This document shows, in pieces, positions 7,896 through 17,984 of a stretch of DNA of 64,000 bases (position 1 is the first letter of the stretch; each line of letters starts with the position of its first letter). The stretch covers positions 175,745 to 239,744 of the forward strand of contig JAEPNY010000004.1 in assembly GCA_017643165.1 (NCBI GenBank), given 5' to 3'. A program made the translations under genes and the position numbers. Source of the DNA: Psychroserpens sp. GTDB taxonomy: Bacteria; Bacteroidota; Bacteroidia; Flavobacteriales; Flavobacteriaceae. Under the pieces are notes generated by a model. It ran no database searches, was not told the origin of the DNA, and saw nothing but the letters and a program-made list of their open reading frames with translations.

Positions 7896-10553
7896 ATGGC
7901 TCAAACTAGATTAAATAAAGTATTAAGGGAATTGAATATCTCTATTGATCGCGCAGTAGATTTTTTAGAATCTAAAGGCGTTCAAATAGAGAAAAGTCCT
8001 AATACAAAAATCTCAGAAGAGGTTTACGCAATTCTTTCCGACGAATTTCAAACGGATGCGAGTAAAAAAGTAGCATCGTTAGAAGTTAGTGAAGCTAAGC
8101 TGAAAGAGAAAGAAGAATTACGCGTGCAGCGTGAGCGTGAATTAGAGGAAAAGGCGCAGAAGGAAGCTGAGAGCCGCAAAGTTGTTAAGGCTAAAGCCGA
8201 ATTAAGTGGGCCGAAGCAGGTTGGTAAAATAGAGCTTGACAAAGCAGAAGAAGAGCTTGAGGCTAAAGTTGAGGAAAAAGCGTCTGAGCCAGAGAAACCA
8301 GCTGAGGTAGAACAGCCAAAAGTTGAAACTGAAAAAGCAAAACCGAAGCCAGCTAAGAAAGAAGTTAAAGCAGAGGAGCCTCAAGCCGAAGAACCGGTAG
8401 AAGAAACCTTAAAAACACAATACAAAAAGCTTTCAGGGCCAAAAATCGCAGGTGATAAGATCGATCTTTCTCAATTCAATAAACCTAAGAAAAAGAAAGA
8501 AGAGAAAAAGACTGAAAAAGATACCGATAATAAAAAGAAAAGACGCCGAATTAGTAAAGGACCTTCTGCTGGTGGAGATGCTCGCGGAGGAAACCGAGGC
8601 GGTCAAAAAGGATTCAAGAAAAAACGTACAATTGTCAAAGAAGAGCCTAGTGCAGAAGAGGTACAAAAACAAGTACGTGAAACCTTAGAAAAGCTTCAAG
8701 GTAAGTCCAACAAGGGTAAAGGTGCCAAGTATCGTAGAGAGAAAAGAGAGCTTCATAGAGAACAATCTGAAAAAGAATTACAGGCAGAAGCAGCGGAAAG
8801 TAAAATCCTTAAAGTAACAGAATTTGTTACGGCGAGTGAAGTTGCTACAATGATGAATGTGTCAGTAACTGAGATTATCTCGGCATGTATGTCTTTAGGA
8901 ATGATGGTTACTATGAACCAAAGACTTGATGCAGAAACCTTATCGGTAGTAGCAGACGAATTTGGATATGAAGTCGATTTTGTAACTGCTGATATTGAGG
9001 AGGCAATTGAAGAAGAAGTTGATAAACCAGAAGATTTAGAAGCAAGAGCTCCTATCGTAACGGTAATGGGACACGTTGATCACGGTAAGACATCATTACT
9101 GGATTACATTCGTGAAGAAAATGTTATTGCTGGAGAGTCTGGAGGTATCACACAGCATATCGGTGCATATGGTGTAACCTTAAGTAGCGGACAACAAATT
9201 ACATTCTTAGATACACCAGGTCACGAAGCCTTTACGGCAATGCGTGCTCGTGGTGCGCAGGTAACAGATTTAGCTATTATCGTAATCGCAGCCGATGATG
9301 CTGTTATGCCACAAACTAAAGAAGCAATTGCACACGCACAAGCTGCTGAAGTGCCAATCGTTTTTGCAATAAATAAGATTGATAAGCCAGGCGCTAACCC
9401 AGAAAAAGTTAAAGAAGAATTAGCTAATATGAACCTTTTGGTTGAAGATTGGGGAGGAAAAATTCAGTCACATGATATTTCAGCTAAAAATGGTACAGGT
9501 GTTAAAGAATTACTCGAAAAAGTGTTGCTTGAAGCAGAATTATTGGAGCTTAAAGCAAATCCTGATAAGAAAGCTAACGGTACTGTTGTAGAAGCATTTT
9601 TAGATAAAGGACGTGGTTATGTATCAACGATTTTAGTTCAAGCGGGAACATTGAAAGTTGGAGATTATGTCTTAGCTGGTAAAAACAGTGGTAAGGTTAA
9701 AGCTATGCATGACGAGCGTGGTAACGAAGTTAAAGCGGCTGGACCTTCAAGACCTGTATCTATTTTAGGTTTAGACGGAGCACCTCAGGCAGGTGATAAG
9801 TTTAATGTCTTTGAAGATGAACGAGAAGCGAAACAAATTGCTGCTAAACGTACACAATTACAACGTGAGCAATCGGTAAGAACGCAACGTCATATCACAT
9901 TAGATGAAATTGGTCGTCGAATTGCGCTAGGAGACTTCCAAGAATTGAACATTATTTTGAAAGGTGATGTGGATGGTTCTGTTGAAGCTTTAACAGATTC
10001 ATTCCAAAAATTATCTACGGAAGAAATACAAGTTAATATCATACACAAAGGCGTTGGAGCGATCACGGAAAGTGATGTGTTATTGGCAACAGCTTCAGAT
10101 GCCATTATCATAGGGTTTAATGTAAGACCAATGGGTAATGCACGTCAAATTGCAGATCAGGAAGAAATTGATATCCGAACATATTCAATTATCTATGATG
10201 CGATCAATGACCTGAAAGATGCGATGGAAGGTATGTTATCTCCAGAATTGAAAGAAGAGGTAACAGGTACAGCTGAAATTAGAGAGACATTCAAGATCTC
10301 TAAGATTGGAACCATTGCAGGTTGTATGGTGACTAACGGAAAAATCTTCAGAAATTCTGGTATTCGTTTAATTAGAGATGGTGTTGTTATCCATACAGGA
10401 GAACTGATTTCACTCAAGCGATTCAAGGATGATGTGAAGGAAGTTTCTAAAGGTTACGATTGTGGAATGCAATTAAAAGGCTACAACGATATTCAGATAG
10501 ATGATGTTTTAGAAGCCTTCCAAGAAGTAGAAGTGAAGAAAACATTAAAATAA
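7896..10553 (+). CDS. infB: Translation initiation factor IF-2
   Basis: This is an 885-residue IF-2, the GTPase that places initiator tRNA on the 30S subunit. The GTPase motifs are GHVDHGKT (392-399), DTPGHE (439-444) and NKID (493-496), followed by the beta-barrel domain II, domain III and the C-terminal fMet-tRNA-binding domain. The N-terminal third begins with an IF2_N-type helical domain, then a long Lys/Glu/Arg/Ala-rich linker (about 60-300) of very low complexity, with a Gly/Arg stretch near residues 225-245. It closes the rimP operon; a strong terminator follows directly. Length and layout are usual for Bacteroidota. Confidence 0.97.
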   Translation: MAQTRLNKVLRELNISIDRAVDFLESKGVQIEKSPNTKISEEVYAILSDEFQTDASKKVASLEVSEAKLKEKEELRVQRERELEEKAQKEAESRKVVKAKAELSGPKQVGKIELDKAEEELEAKVEEKASEPEKPAEVEQPKVETEKAKPKPAKKEVKAEEPQAEEPVEETLKTQYKKLSGPKIAGDKIDLSQFNKPKKKKEEKKTEKDTDNKKKRRRISKGPSAGGDARGGNRGGQKGFKKKRTIVKEEPSAEEVQKQVRETLEKLQGKSNKGKGAKYRREKRELHREQSEKELQAEAAESKILKVTEFVTASEVATMMNVSVTEIISACMSLGMMVTMNQRLDAETLSVVADEFGYEVDFVTADIEEAIEEEVDKPEDLEARAPIVTVMGHVDHGKTSLLDYIREENVIAGESGGITQHIGAYGVTLSSGQQITFLDTPGHEAFTAMRARGAQVTDLAIIVIAADDAVMPQTKEAIAHAQAAEVPIVFAINKIDKPGANPEKVKEELANMNLLVEDWGGKIQSHDISAKNGTGVKELLEKVLLEAELLELKANPDKKANGTVVEAFLDKGRGYVSTILVQAGTLKVGDYVLAGKNSGKVKAMHDERGNEVKAAGPSRPVSILGLDGAPQAGDKFNVFEDEREAKQIAAKRTQLQREQSVRTQRHITLDEIGRRIALGDFQELNIILKGDVDGSVEALTDSFQKLSTEEIQVNIIHKGVGAITESDVLLATASDAIIIGFNVRPMGNARQIADQEEIDIRTYSIIYDAINDLKDAMEGMLSPELKEEVTGTAEIRETFKISKIGTIAGCMVTNGKIFRNSGIRLIRDGVVIHTGELISLKRFKDDVKEVSKGYDCGMQLKGYNDIQIDDVLEAFQEVEVKKTLK

Positions 10554-10582
10554 AAAAAAGCGACTTAAAGTCGCTTTTTTTG
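10553..10582. terminator. Terminator after infB (bidirectional)
   Basis: GCGACT (10560-10565) pairs with AGTCGC (10569-10574) around a three-base loop, with a run of A on the left and seven T on the right. It can serve infB on plus and the SPOR-protein gene on minus. Confidence 0.85.
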
Positions 10583-10593
10583 TGTTCGCATAT

Positions 10594-10980
10594 TTAGTTT
10601 TTGTCGTCTTTCTTTGGAATGAATACCATGGCTTTGGTAAATTTCTTCTTTATTTCTAGAAGCGCAATATCAGCTTCAAGTCTTGTGCTAAAATTCCCCA
10701 CCCATACCTTATAGTTCGGGGTTTCGTATACCAATTCAGAAGGCCACTGAGAAAATGTATTTCTAAAATTTTCACGAAGCTTCATAGCTTCAGATCGCGA
10801 TCCAAAATCCAACTGAATTTTGTAGACTTCCGCAGTTTTAACGTCTTTTTTATAATCGAGTAATTTAGCGATATCTTCATCTTGATCAATCGTTACCGTT
10901 GCATCCTGAGCGAAGCCAAATTTCCCAAGGCCTACGATAAGACAAAATAAAGTAATGATTTTTAGGTTTTTAGTTTTCAT
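10594..10980 (-). CDS. Secreted SPOR-domain-like protein
   Basis: I place the start at the ATG at 10980 rather than an upstream one at 11034, because a signal peptide begins there: MKTKNLK, a hydrophobic stretch and a cut after GFAQ. The mature part (about 105 residues) has the SPOR pattern: Y-K-I-Q-L-D-F, then a repeat of beta-alpha-beta units ending in W-V-G-N-F and a helix with A-L-L-E-I-K-K. SPOR domains bind denuded peptidoglycan glycan at division sites. The protein would be periplasmic and is unusually short, with little besides the domain. It is convergent with infB. Family assignment is fairly secure, role inferred. Confidence 0.8.
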   Translation of the reverse strand: MKTKNLKIITLFCLIVGLGKFGFAQDATVTIDQDEDIAKLLDYKKDVKTAEVYKIQLDFGSRSEAMKLRENFRNTFSQWPSELVYETPNYKVWVGNFSTRLEADIALLEIKKKFTKAMVFIPKKDDKN

Positions 10981-11112
10981 AAAAATTGAAATTTGATACA
11001 AATAAAACGAATTTTTTAGAGAGTAAAATGCCAATCTAAAATTATTAACGAAATCTTGTTCGAAATTGTTATTTAGAATCTTTATAAATTAGAAATTAAC
11101 ACTTATCTAACA

Positions 11113-11143
11113 TTTCTAAAACGGACTAGATATCTTATTTTTG
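11113..11143 (+). promoter_or_regulatory. Promoter of the act-cox operon
   Basis: TTTC at 11113-11116, a 19-nt spacer and TATTTTTG at 11136-11143 fit the Bacteroidota consensus with one mismatch in the -33 box. This puts the RNA start near 11150, so actA translation cannot begin at the upstream in-frame TTG at 11141. Confidence 0.75.
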
Positions 11144-11224
11144 CCTGAGATTTTACAAACGTTTTTTTCAATTTCATTAATGAAAAAATCATACCAAAGT
11201 TTAGAAGATAATTCAACTAACAAT

Positions 11225-12517
11225 ATGATACAGGTGATCTACCGTCGATTGGCCTCAAAGATGTCTTCTTTGGGACTAGTTATTTTACTTACGTTATCCA
11301 CTTCACTTAATGCTCAAGAAGGCGATCCTGTTAAAGGAAAGCAATTATACAATACGAATTGTGCTGCATGTCACCAATTAGATAGAAAGATGACAGGTCC
11401 TGCTTTACGTAATGTTGAAGCAAGATTAGCTGAAGAGCAAGGTTTAGACAGAGAATGGCTTAATAGCTGGATTAGGAATAGTGCAGGAATGATCAAATCT
11501 GGTGATGCGTATGCCAACCAAATTTGGAATGAGTACAATCAAACTGCGATGACTGCATTCCCAACGTTATCTGATCAAGACATTTCAGATATTTTGGCGT
11601 ATACGGCTGCTACACCTCCAGAGAAGGATGACGAAGTAATCCAACAGCAAGTTGTAGTTCAAGAGCCAGGAATTTCTAACAAATTAATCCTAGGCGCTCT
11701 TGCTATTTTATTTGCTTTACTGGCAATGGCATTAGTCTTGGTGAGGCGTACACTAAATCGTTTTGCTGAAGAGAAAGGATTAGAAACTATTGAAGAAGAT
11801 AAAGGCTTACCAATTTGGAAAGCGTTCGTGCAAAATCAGTTCTTAGTTCTGTGCTCTGTGATCTTCTTAATGCTTGCTAGTGCATATTTCGTTTACGGAT
11901 ACTTTATGCAGGTTGGAGTAGATCAGGGTTATGAGCCTGTACAACCAATACATTACTCGCATAGAATTCATGCTGGAGACAATGGAATCGATTGTAAGTA
12001 CTGTCATTCGTCTGCAAGAGTAAGTAAGCATTCTGGAATTCCATCATTGAACATCTGTATGAACTGTCACAAATCAATTTATCAGGTGGCTGAAGAAACG
12101 CAGAAAGAAGGAATTGAAGAATACGGAATTGATTACAATGCGGAAATCCAAAAATTATACAAAGCAGTTGGATGGGATGAAAACGAGCAAAAGTATACAG
12201 GAGAAACACAACCGGTTAAGTGGGTGAGAATCCATAATCTTCCAGACTTCGCATATTTCAATCACTCGCAACACGTTTCTGTAGCTGGTGTTGAGTGTCA
12301 AACATGTCACGGACCAGTTGAGGAGATGGAAATTATGTATCAGCACTCTTCTTTAACTATGGGCTGGTGTATCAACTGTCACAGAGAAACAAATGTGAAA
12401 GTAGAAGATAATGCTTACTATGCTAAAATACATGAGCAGTTATCTAAAAAATATGGTGTCGAAAAACTTACAGCTGCTCAAATGGGTGGACTGGAATGTG
12501 GTAAGTGTCACTACTAA
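11225..12517 (+). CDS. actA: Alternative complex III subunit ActA, multiheme cytochrome c
   Basis: ActA is the periplasmic multiheme subunit of alternative complex III, the quinol oxidase that replaces bc1 in many Bacteroidota. From the ATG at 11225 it has 430 residues: a signal sequence, a monoheme class I cytochrome domain with CAACH (46-50), a membrane helix, a second membrane segment, and a region with five more heme sites (CKYCH, CMNCH, CQTCH, CINCH, CGKCH). That makes six c-type hemes rather than the five of the core ActA. The start could also be the ATG at 11180; the promoter rules out an earlier one. It begins the actABCDEF-coxBA operon. Confidence 0.93.
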   Translation: MIQVIYRRLASKMSSLGLVILLTLSTSLNAQEGDPVKGKQLYNTNCAACHQLDRKMTGPALRNVEARLAEEQGLDREWLNSWIRNSAGMIKSGDAYANQIWNEYNQTAMTAFPTLSDQDISDILAYTAATPPEKDDEVIQQQVVVQEPGISNKLILGALAILFALLAMALVLVRRTLNRFAEEKGLETIEEDKGLPIWKAFVQNQFLVLCSVIFLMLASAYFVYGYFMQVGVDQGYEPVQPIHYSHRIHAGDNGIDCKYCHSSARVSKHSGIPSLNICMNCHKSIYQVAEETQKEGIEEYGIDYNAEIQKLYKAVGWDENEQKYTGETQPVKWVRIHNLPDFAYFNHSQHVSVAGVECQTCHGPVEEMEIMYQHSSLTMGWCINCHRETNVKVEDNAYYAKIHEQLSKKYGVEKLTAAQMGGLECGKCHY

Positions 12518-12551
12518 AATTTAATACTAAGAAGTAATTCAATTATATAAT

Positions 12552-15500
12552 ATGTCATCAAACAAGAAATACTGGAAAAGTGTTGAAGAGCTAAACGATA
12601 ATAGCTCGATTGTTGAGACGCTTAAACAAAACGAATTTGTTGAAGAAATTCCAACAAGTGAGTTTTTAGGAGATAAAGAATCTTTAGAATCTTCATCAAC
12701 GACGCGTCGTGACTTTTTAAAGTATGTTGGTTTCAGTACAGCTGCTGCATCATTAGCAGCTTGTGAAGGTCCTGTTATCAAATCTATTCCTTACGTTGTT
12801 CAACCAGAATCAATTATTCCTGGTGTTGCTAACTATTATGCAACGACAATTGCGAACGGATTTGATTTTGCTAGCGTATTGGTTAAGACACGTGAAGGAC
12901 GTCCTATCAAAATTGAAAACAACGATTTAGCAAAGACACATAATGGTGCTAATGCAAGAGTTAACGCTTCTGTTTTAGATTTATACGATAGCTTGAGAGT
13001 TAAGAGTGCGATGAAGGGTGGAAATGAAATCCTTTGGTCTACTTTTGATGAAGAGACTTCTGCTAAATTAGCCGAATTAAGTGCTGCAGGCAAAGAGATC
13101 GTTTTATTAACGCAAACTTTTGCCAGCCCTTCAACGTCAAAACTGATTTCTGAGTTCAAAGAGAAATTCGGAAATGTACGTCACGTTGTTTATGATGCCG
13201 TTTCAGAATCGCCAGCGTTAGATGCGTATGAAGCGAAGTATGGAATGCGTGCAATGGCCAATTACGATTTTTCTAAAGCGATGACCATTGTGTCTGTAGG
13301 TGCAGATTTCTTAAGTGATTGGCAAGGTGGTGGATTTGATTCAGGATATGCTCAAGGGCGTGTGCCAAAAGATGGTAAAATGTCTCGTCATATTCAGTTT
13401 GAATCTAATATGTCATTATCAGGTGCTAATGCAGATAAGCGTGTGCCTTTAACACCAAGTCAGCAGAAACAAGCACTAGCCAAATTATATAGTTTAGTTG
13501 TTGGAGGATCTGTTTCGACAGATTTACCACAAAAAATAGATGAAGCTGTTCAAAAAGCGGCTTCAGAGTTAAAAAGAGCAGGAAGTAACGGTGTTTTAGT
13601 AACCGGTATTCAAGATGTAAATGCACAAAGCCTTGCGCTAGCAATAAATGAGTCACTTGGAAGTAAAGCATTTGATCCATCAACTCCTATTCTTACAAGA
13701 CAAGGAAATAACAAAGCTGTTGCTCAATTAGTAACAGATATGAATGCTGGACGAATTGGTGGTCTTATCATGAGTGGTGTTAACCCAATGTATACGTTGC
13801 CTAACGCGACCGAATTTGCTTCTGGTCTTGAAAAAACAGAATTATCGATAGCGTTCTCAATGAAAGTTGATGAAACGTCTTCAAATACACAATATGTTGG
13901 AGCAGCACCTCATTACTTAGAATCATGGGGAGATGTAGAGTTGAAAAAAGGGCATTACAGTTTAATGCAACCAACAATTAGAACCTTATTTGACACACGT
14001 CAGTTCCAAGAAGCCTTATTAAAGTGGAATGGGAATGATATGTCATATCGTGATTACATCAAAGATACTTGGGGAACTGGAATCCTTTCTGGGTCGTCGT
14101 TCAACCAAGCACTTCAGGATGGTGTTTATGTAGGAACGATCGCAACTGAAACAGAAAATACTGCCGATGCTGCTGAATCAACAGATGATTCAGAAGCAAC
14201 ACCAGCAGCGAATGCTGGAGCAGCTGCAAGAGCACTTGCTGCATCAGCGCAGTCAAGTGGAATGGAATTACAGTTGTACACGAAAGTAGGTATGGGAGAT
14301 GGTCAGCAGGCTAACAATCCATGGTTGCAAGAATTTCCAGATCCTATTACAAGAACATCTTGGGATAATTACTTAACGATTTCAGCGGTTGACGCCAAAG
14401 AAAAAGGATTAATTAATGAGTATGAAGCAACTGGAGCATTAAACGGAAGTTATGCGAATGTCGCTATCAATGGTCAAGATCCAATAACGGTTCCTGTGAT
14501 CATTCAACCAGGTCAAGCCAAAGGATCGGTTGGTCTATCATTAGGATATGGAAGAACTGCTGAAGGGTTAAAAGCTGAAATGAAGACTGGGGTGAATGCG
14601 TATCCATTATATCAGAATTTTGATACGATTCAGAGTGTAACAGTATCTCCAGCTTCTGGAATGCATGAGTTTGCATGTGTTCAGTTACAGAATACCTTGA
14701 TGGGTCGTGGCGATATTATTAAAGAAACAACGTTAGAAATCTTTAATACTAAAGATAAAGAATACTGGAATCCAATTCCGAAAGTTTCTTTAAACCACGT
14801 AGAAACTCCAGTAACGTCGCCAGAGGTTGATCTATGGGATGAATTTGATCGTTCAGTAGGACATCATTTTAATCTTTCAATAGATCTTAATTCATGTACA
14901 GGATGTGGTGCCTGTGTGATTGCATGTCACGCAGAAAATAATGTTCCTGTAGTTGGTAAAGAAGAAATTAGACGTAGCCGTGATATGCACTGGTTACGTA
15001 TCGATAGATACTATTCTTCAGAAGATACATTCGCTGAAGATAACGAGAAAAAAGATGCGTTCTCTGGCTTGACTGGAGATAACGGATCGTTAGGTGGATT
15101 TGGAGAATTAGAGAATCCTGCGGATAATCCTCAGGTAGCATTCCAACCAGTAATGTGTCAGCACTGTAATCATGCACCATGTGAAACTGTATGTCCTGTG
15201 GCTGCATCTTCTCACGGTCGTCAAGGTCAAAACCATATGGCATATAACCGTTGTGTAGGAACACGTTACTGTGCAAATAACTGTCCATATAAAGTACGTC
15301 GTTTCAACTGGTTCTTATATAATAAGAATGATGAGTTCGATTACCATATGAATGATGACTTAGGTCGTATGGTGTTAAACCCAGATGTTACAGTACGTTC
15401 TCGTGGTGTTATGGAGAAATGTTCTATGTGTATCCAAATGACACAGAAAACGATTCTTGATGCTAAGCGTGATGGTCGTGAAATTAAAGATGGTGAATTC

Positions 15501-15680
15501 CAAACAGCTTGTTCTGCAGCTTGTAGCAGTGGTTCGATTAAGTTTGGTGACATCAATGATCACAACAGTGAAGTAGCAAAATTAAAAGAAGATGATCGTA
15601 TGTATCACTTATTAGAAAGTGTTGGTACTAAACCTAACGTTCAGTATCATACTAAAGTGAGAAATACAACTGAAGCATAA
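12552..15680 (+). CDS. actB: Alternative complex III subunit ActB, iron-sulfur/molybdopterin-family subunit
   Basis: This 1042-residue subunit is a fusion of a molybdopterin-oxidoreductase-like domain with an Fe-S domain. It has a cytoplasmic leader of about 50 residues, a twin-arginine signal (R52-R53, RRDFLK) and a lipobox ending at C71, so it is exported folded and probably lipid-anchored. Four cysteine groups lie in the C-terminal third: CTGCGAC (782-788), CQHCNHAPCETVCP (from 869), CVGTRYCANNCP (from 901) and CSMC (957-960) with a later CSAAC; in characterised complexes these hold three 4Fe-4S and one 3Fe-4S cluster. The N-terminal domain is known to lack the Mo cofactor. An Ala/Thr/Glu-rich linker (534-572) is unusual. 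Confidence 0.95.
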   Translation: MSSNKKYWKSVEELNDNSSIVETLKQNEFVEEIPTSEFLGDKESLESSSTTRRDFLKYVGFSTAAASLAACEGPVIKSIPYVVQPESIIPGVANYYATTIANGFDFASVLVKTREGRPIKIENNDLAKTHNGANARVNASVLDLYDSLRVKSAMKGGNEILWSTFDEETSAKLAELSAAGKEIVLLTQTFASPSTSKLISEFKEKFGNVRHVVYDAVSESPALDAYEAKYGMRAMANYDFSKAMTIVSVGADFLSDWQGGGFDSGYAQGRVPKDGKMSRHIQFESNMSLSGANADKRVPLTPSQQKQALAKLYSLVVGGSVSTDLPQKIDEAVQKAASELKRAGSNGVLVTGIQDVNAQSLALAINESLGSKAFDPSTPILTRQGNNKAVAQLVTDMNAGRIGGLIMSGVNPMYTLPNATEFASGLEKTELSIAFSMKVDETSSNTQYVGAAPHYLESWGDVELKKGHYSLMQPTIRTLFDTRQFQEALLKWNGNDMSYRDYIKDTWGTGILSGSSFNQALQDGVYVGTIATETENTADAAESTDDSEATPAANAGAAARALAASAQSSGMELQLYTKVGMGDGQQANNPWLQEFPDPITRTSWDNYLTISAVDAKEKGLINEYEATGALNGSYANVAINGQDPITVPVIIQPGQAKGSVGLSLGYGRTAEGLKAEMKTGVNAYPLYQNFDTIQSVTVSPASGMHEFACVQLQNTLMGRGDIIKETTLEIFNTKDKEYWNPIPKVSLNHVETPVTSPEVDLWDEFDRSVGHHFNLSIDLNSCTGCGACVIACHAENNVPVVGKEEIRRSRDMHWLRIDRYYSSEDTFAEDNEKKDAFSGLTGDNGSLGGFGELENPADNPQVAFQPVMCQHCNHAPCETVCPVAASSHGRQGQNHMAYNRCVGTRYCANNCPYKVRRFNWFLYNKNDEFDYHMNDDLGRMVLNPDVTVRSRGVMEKCSMCIQMTQKTILDAKRDGREIKDGEFQTACSAACSSGSIKFGDINDHNSEVAKLKEDDRMYHLLESVGTKPNVQYHTKVRNTTEA

Positions 15681-15710
15681 AAATTAATTAAGAAACAATT
15701 ATAATAGATT

Positions 15711-17435
15711 ATGGCGTCTCATTACGAAGCACCTATTAGAAGACCCTTAGTTACAGGAGAAAAATCATACCACGATGTATCTGTGGATGTCGCAAGACCT
15801 GTTGAAGGGAGAGCAAACAAATCTTGGTGGATTGTATTTTCAATCGCATTAGTCGCTTTCCTTTGGGGAATCGGATGTATTATCTATACAATCTCTACAG
15901 GTGTAGGAACTTGGGGATTAAATAAAACCATTGGATGGGCTTGGGACATTACTAACTTCGTTTGGTGGGTAGGTATTGGTCACGCAGGTACACTGATATC
16001 GGCAGTACTGTTATTATTCCGTCAAAAATGGAGAATGGCAATTAACCGTTCAGCAGAGGCAATGACAATTTTCTCTGTAATCCAAGCAGGATTATTCCCA
16101 ATTATTCACATGGGTAGACCATGGTTAGCTTATTGGGTACTACCAATTCCTAACCAATTTGGTTCATTGTGGGTAAACTTTAACTCACCTTTACTTTGGG
16201 ATGTATTTGCGATCTCGACATATTTATCGGTTTCATTAGTATTCTGGTGGACTGGTCTATTACCTGATTTCGCCATGATTAGAGATAGAGCAGTAAAGCC
16301 TTTCCAAAAGAAAATTTATTCATTATTGAGTTTCGGTTGGTCTGGACGTGCAAAAGATTGGCAACGTTTTGAAGAGGTGTCACTTGTATTAGCAGGTTTA
16401 GCAACGCCATTAGTACTTTCTGTACATACGATTGTATCCTTTGACTTCGCAACATCTGTGATACCTGGATGGCATACCACGATTTTCCCTCCGTATTTCG
16501 TTGCTGGAGCGATCTTCTCAGGATTTGCAATGGTAAACACCTTATTAATTATCATGAGAAAAGTATGTAGTCTTGAAGATTACATTACTGTTCAACATAT
16601 CGAGCTGATGAATATTGTCATCATGATTACGGGATCTATCGTAGGTGTGGCATATATTACAGAGTTATTTATAGCTTGGTATTCTGGTGTTGAGTATGAA
16701 CAATACGCATTTTTAAATAGAGCAACAGGACCTTATGCATGGGCATATTGGATGATGATGTCTTGTAACGTATTCTCTCCGCAATTCATGTGGTTCAAGA
16801 AATTAAGAACAAGTATTATGTTCTCGTTCTTTATCTCTATTGTCGTAAATGTTGGAATGTGGTTTGAGCGTTTTGTAATTATTGTAACATCACTACACAG
16901 AGATTACTTACCATCGTCATGGACTATGTTCTCTCCAACTTTTGTTGATATAGGAATATTTATTGGAACTATTGGTTTCTTCTTTGTACTCTTCCTATTG
17001 TACGCAAGAACCTTCCCAGTAATCGCTCAAGCAGAGGTAAAAACGATATTGAAATCGTCAGGTGAGCGCTACAAAAATATTAGAGAACGCGGTGATAGTT
17101 TGGTTGGAACAGGTGCTGACGAAAGAACATCAGGAGTTGCGGCAGCAGCAACTGATAAACCGGCATTAGAAAATAAGTCTGATCAAGTTAACGATCTATT
17201 GGGTAGTATAGGAGCTTTTGATGCTTCAACCCAAAAAGCAGACGACCTGAAAAAGATCAATGGAATTGGTCCGAAGATGGAAGATGTCCTTAACAGTATT
17301 GGTATCTATACATTTTTACAGGTTAGTAAAATGACAAAAAGAGAATACGACTTGTTAGATTCGATCACTGGTTCATTCCCAGGAAGAGCTGAACGTGATG
17401 ATTGGTCTGGTCAAGCTAAAAAATTAATAAATTAA
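15711..17435 (+). CDS. actC: Alternative complex III subunit ActC, NrfD-like quinol-binding membrane protein, with C-terminal HhH domain
   Basis: ActC is one of the two NrfD/PsrC-like integral membrane subunits thought to bind menaquinol and carry protons. About ten membrane helices occupy residues 35-440. The remainder is atypical: a polar Ala/Asp linker (about 465-505) and then a compact domain (about 508-574) with the helix-hairpin-helix signature K-I-N-G-I-G-P-K-M-E-D-V-L and a second helical repeat containing R-A-E-R-D-D-W. Similar small HhH domains are found on other bacterial proteins and on some respiratory subunits. It follows actB by 30 nt and precedes actD by 9 nt. Confidence 0.93.
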   Translation: MASHYEAPIRRPLVTGEKSYHDVSVDVARPVEGRANKSWWIVFSIALVAFLWGIGCIIYTISTGVGTWGLNKTIGWAWDITNFVWWVGIGHAGTLISAVLLLFRQKWRMAINRSAEAMTIFSVIQAGLFPIIHMGRPWLAYWVLPIPNQFGSLWVNFNSPLLWDVFAISTYLSVSLVFWWTGLLPDFAMIRDRAVKPFQKKIYSLLSFGWSGRAKDWQRFEEVSLVLAGLATPLVLSVHTIVSFDFATSVIPGWHTTIFPPYFVAGAIFSGFAMVNTLLIIMRKVCSLEDYITVQHIELMNIVIMITGSIVGVAYITELFIAWYSGVEYEQYAFLNRATGPYAWAYWMMMSCNVFSPQFMWFKKLRTSIMFSFFISIVVNVGMWFERFVIIVTSLHRDYLPSSWTMFSPTFVDIGIFIGTIGFFFVLFLLYARTFPVIAQAEVKTILKSSGERYKNIRERGDSLVGTGADERTSGVAAAATDKPALENKSDQVNDLLGSIGAFDASTQKADDLKKINGIGPKMEDVLNSIGIYTFLQVSKMTKREYDLLDSITGSFPGRAERDDWSGQAKKLIN

Positions 17436-17444
17436 AAATAGTAC

Positions 17445-17975
17445 ATGGAAGCTTCAAAAGTAATTCACGCTATTTATACGGATGATGATGTACTAATGGC
17501 TGCCGTTAAAAAGGTAAAGTCAGAGCGTCATCATATAGAAGAAATTTATACCCCTTTTCCAGTACACGGATTAGATAAGGCTATGGGCTTGGCGCCAACG
17601 CGTATCGCGATTACATCGTTCTTATATGGCTGTGTTGGATTAACTGTGGCAATCACAATGATGAACTTCATTATGATTCAAGATTGGCCGCAAGATATTG
17701 GTGGTAAACCGAGTTTCAGTTATGTGGAGAATATGCCAGCATTTGTTCCAATTATGTTTGAGCTTACAGTATTCTTCGCTGCTCACCTTATGGTAATAAC
17801 ATTCTATTTAAGAAGCAGAATGTGGCCATTTAAGAAAGCAGAGAATCCAGATCCAAGAACTACAGATGACCATTTCTTAATGGAAATACCTGTTCATAAT
17901 AATGAAAAAGAACTTTCTGATTTATTAAAAGAAACTGGAGCCGTAGAGATAAATTTAATTGATAAAGCGCATTAA
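17445..17975 (+). CDS. actD: Alternative complex III subunit ActD (DUF3341)
   Basis: This 176-residue protein matches the DUF3341 family that forms ActD. It has a soluble N-terminal half with the Y-T-P-F-P-V-H-G-L-D motif, two membrane helices (about 57-78 and 103-122) separated by a short periplasmic loop containing G-K-P-S-F, and a cytoplasmic tail. ActD packs against ActC and ActF in the membrane; it binds no cofactor. It sits in the canonical order between actC and actE, with actE starting almost at once after its stop. Confidence 0.93.
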   Translation: MEASKVIHAIYTDDDVLMAAVKKVKSERHHIEEIYTPFPVHGLDKAMGLAPTRIAITSFLYGCVGLTVAITMMNFIMIQDWPQDIGGKPSFSYVENMPAFVPIMFELTVFFAAHLMVITFYLRSRMWPFKKAENPDPRTTDDHFLMEIPVHNNEKELSDLLKETGAVEINLIDKAH

Positions 17976-17984
17976 TTGATTCAA

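Noticed and set aside
8048-8690. Several open frames on both strands within the infB linker
   Set aside because: They come from the low-complexity Lys/Glu-rich part of IF-2, which keeps other frames free of stops; none has gene-like features.
11141-11224. Upstream in-frame start for actA at TTG 11141
   Set aside because: The TTG is part of the -7 box TATTTTTG, so the RNA cannot contain it; the signal peptide fits the later ATG at 11225 (or 11180).
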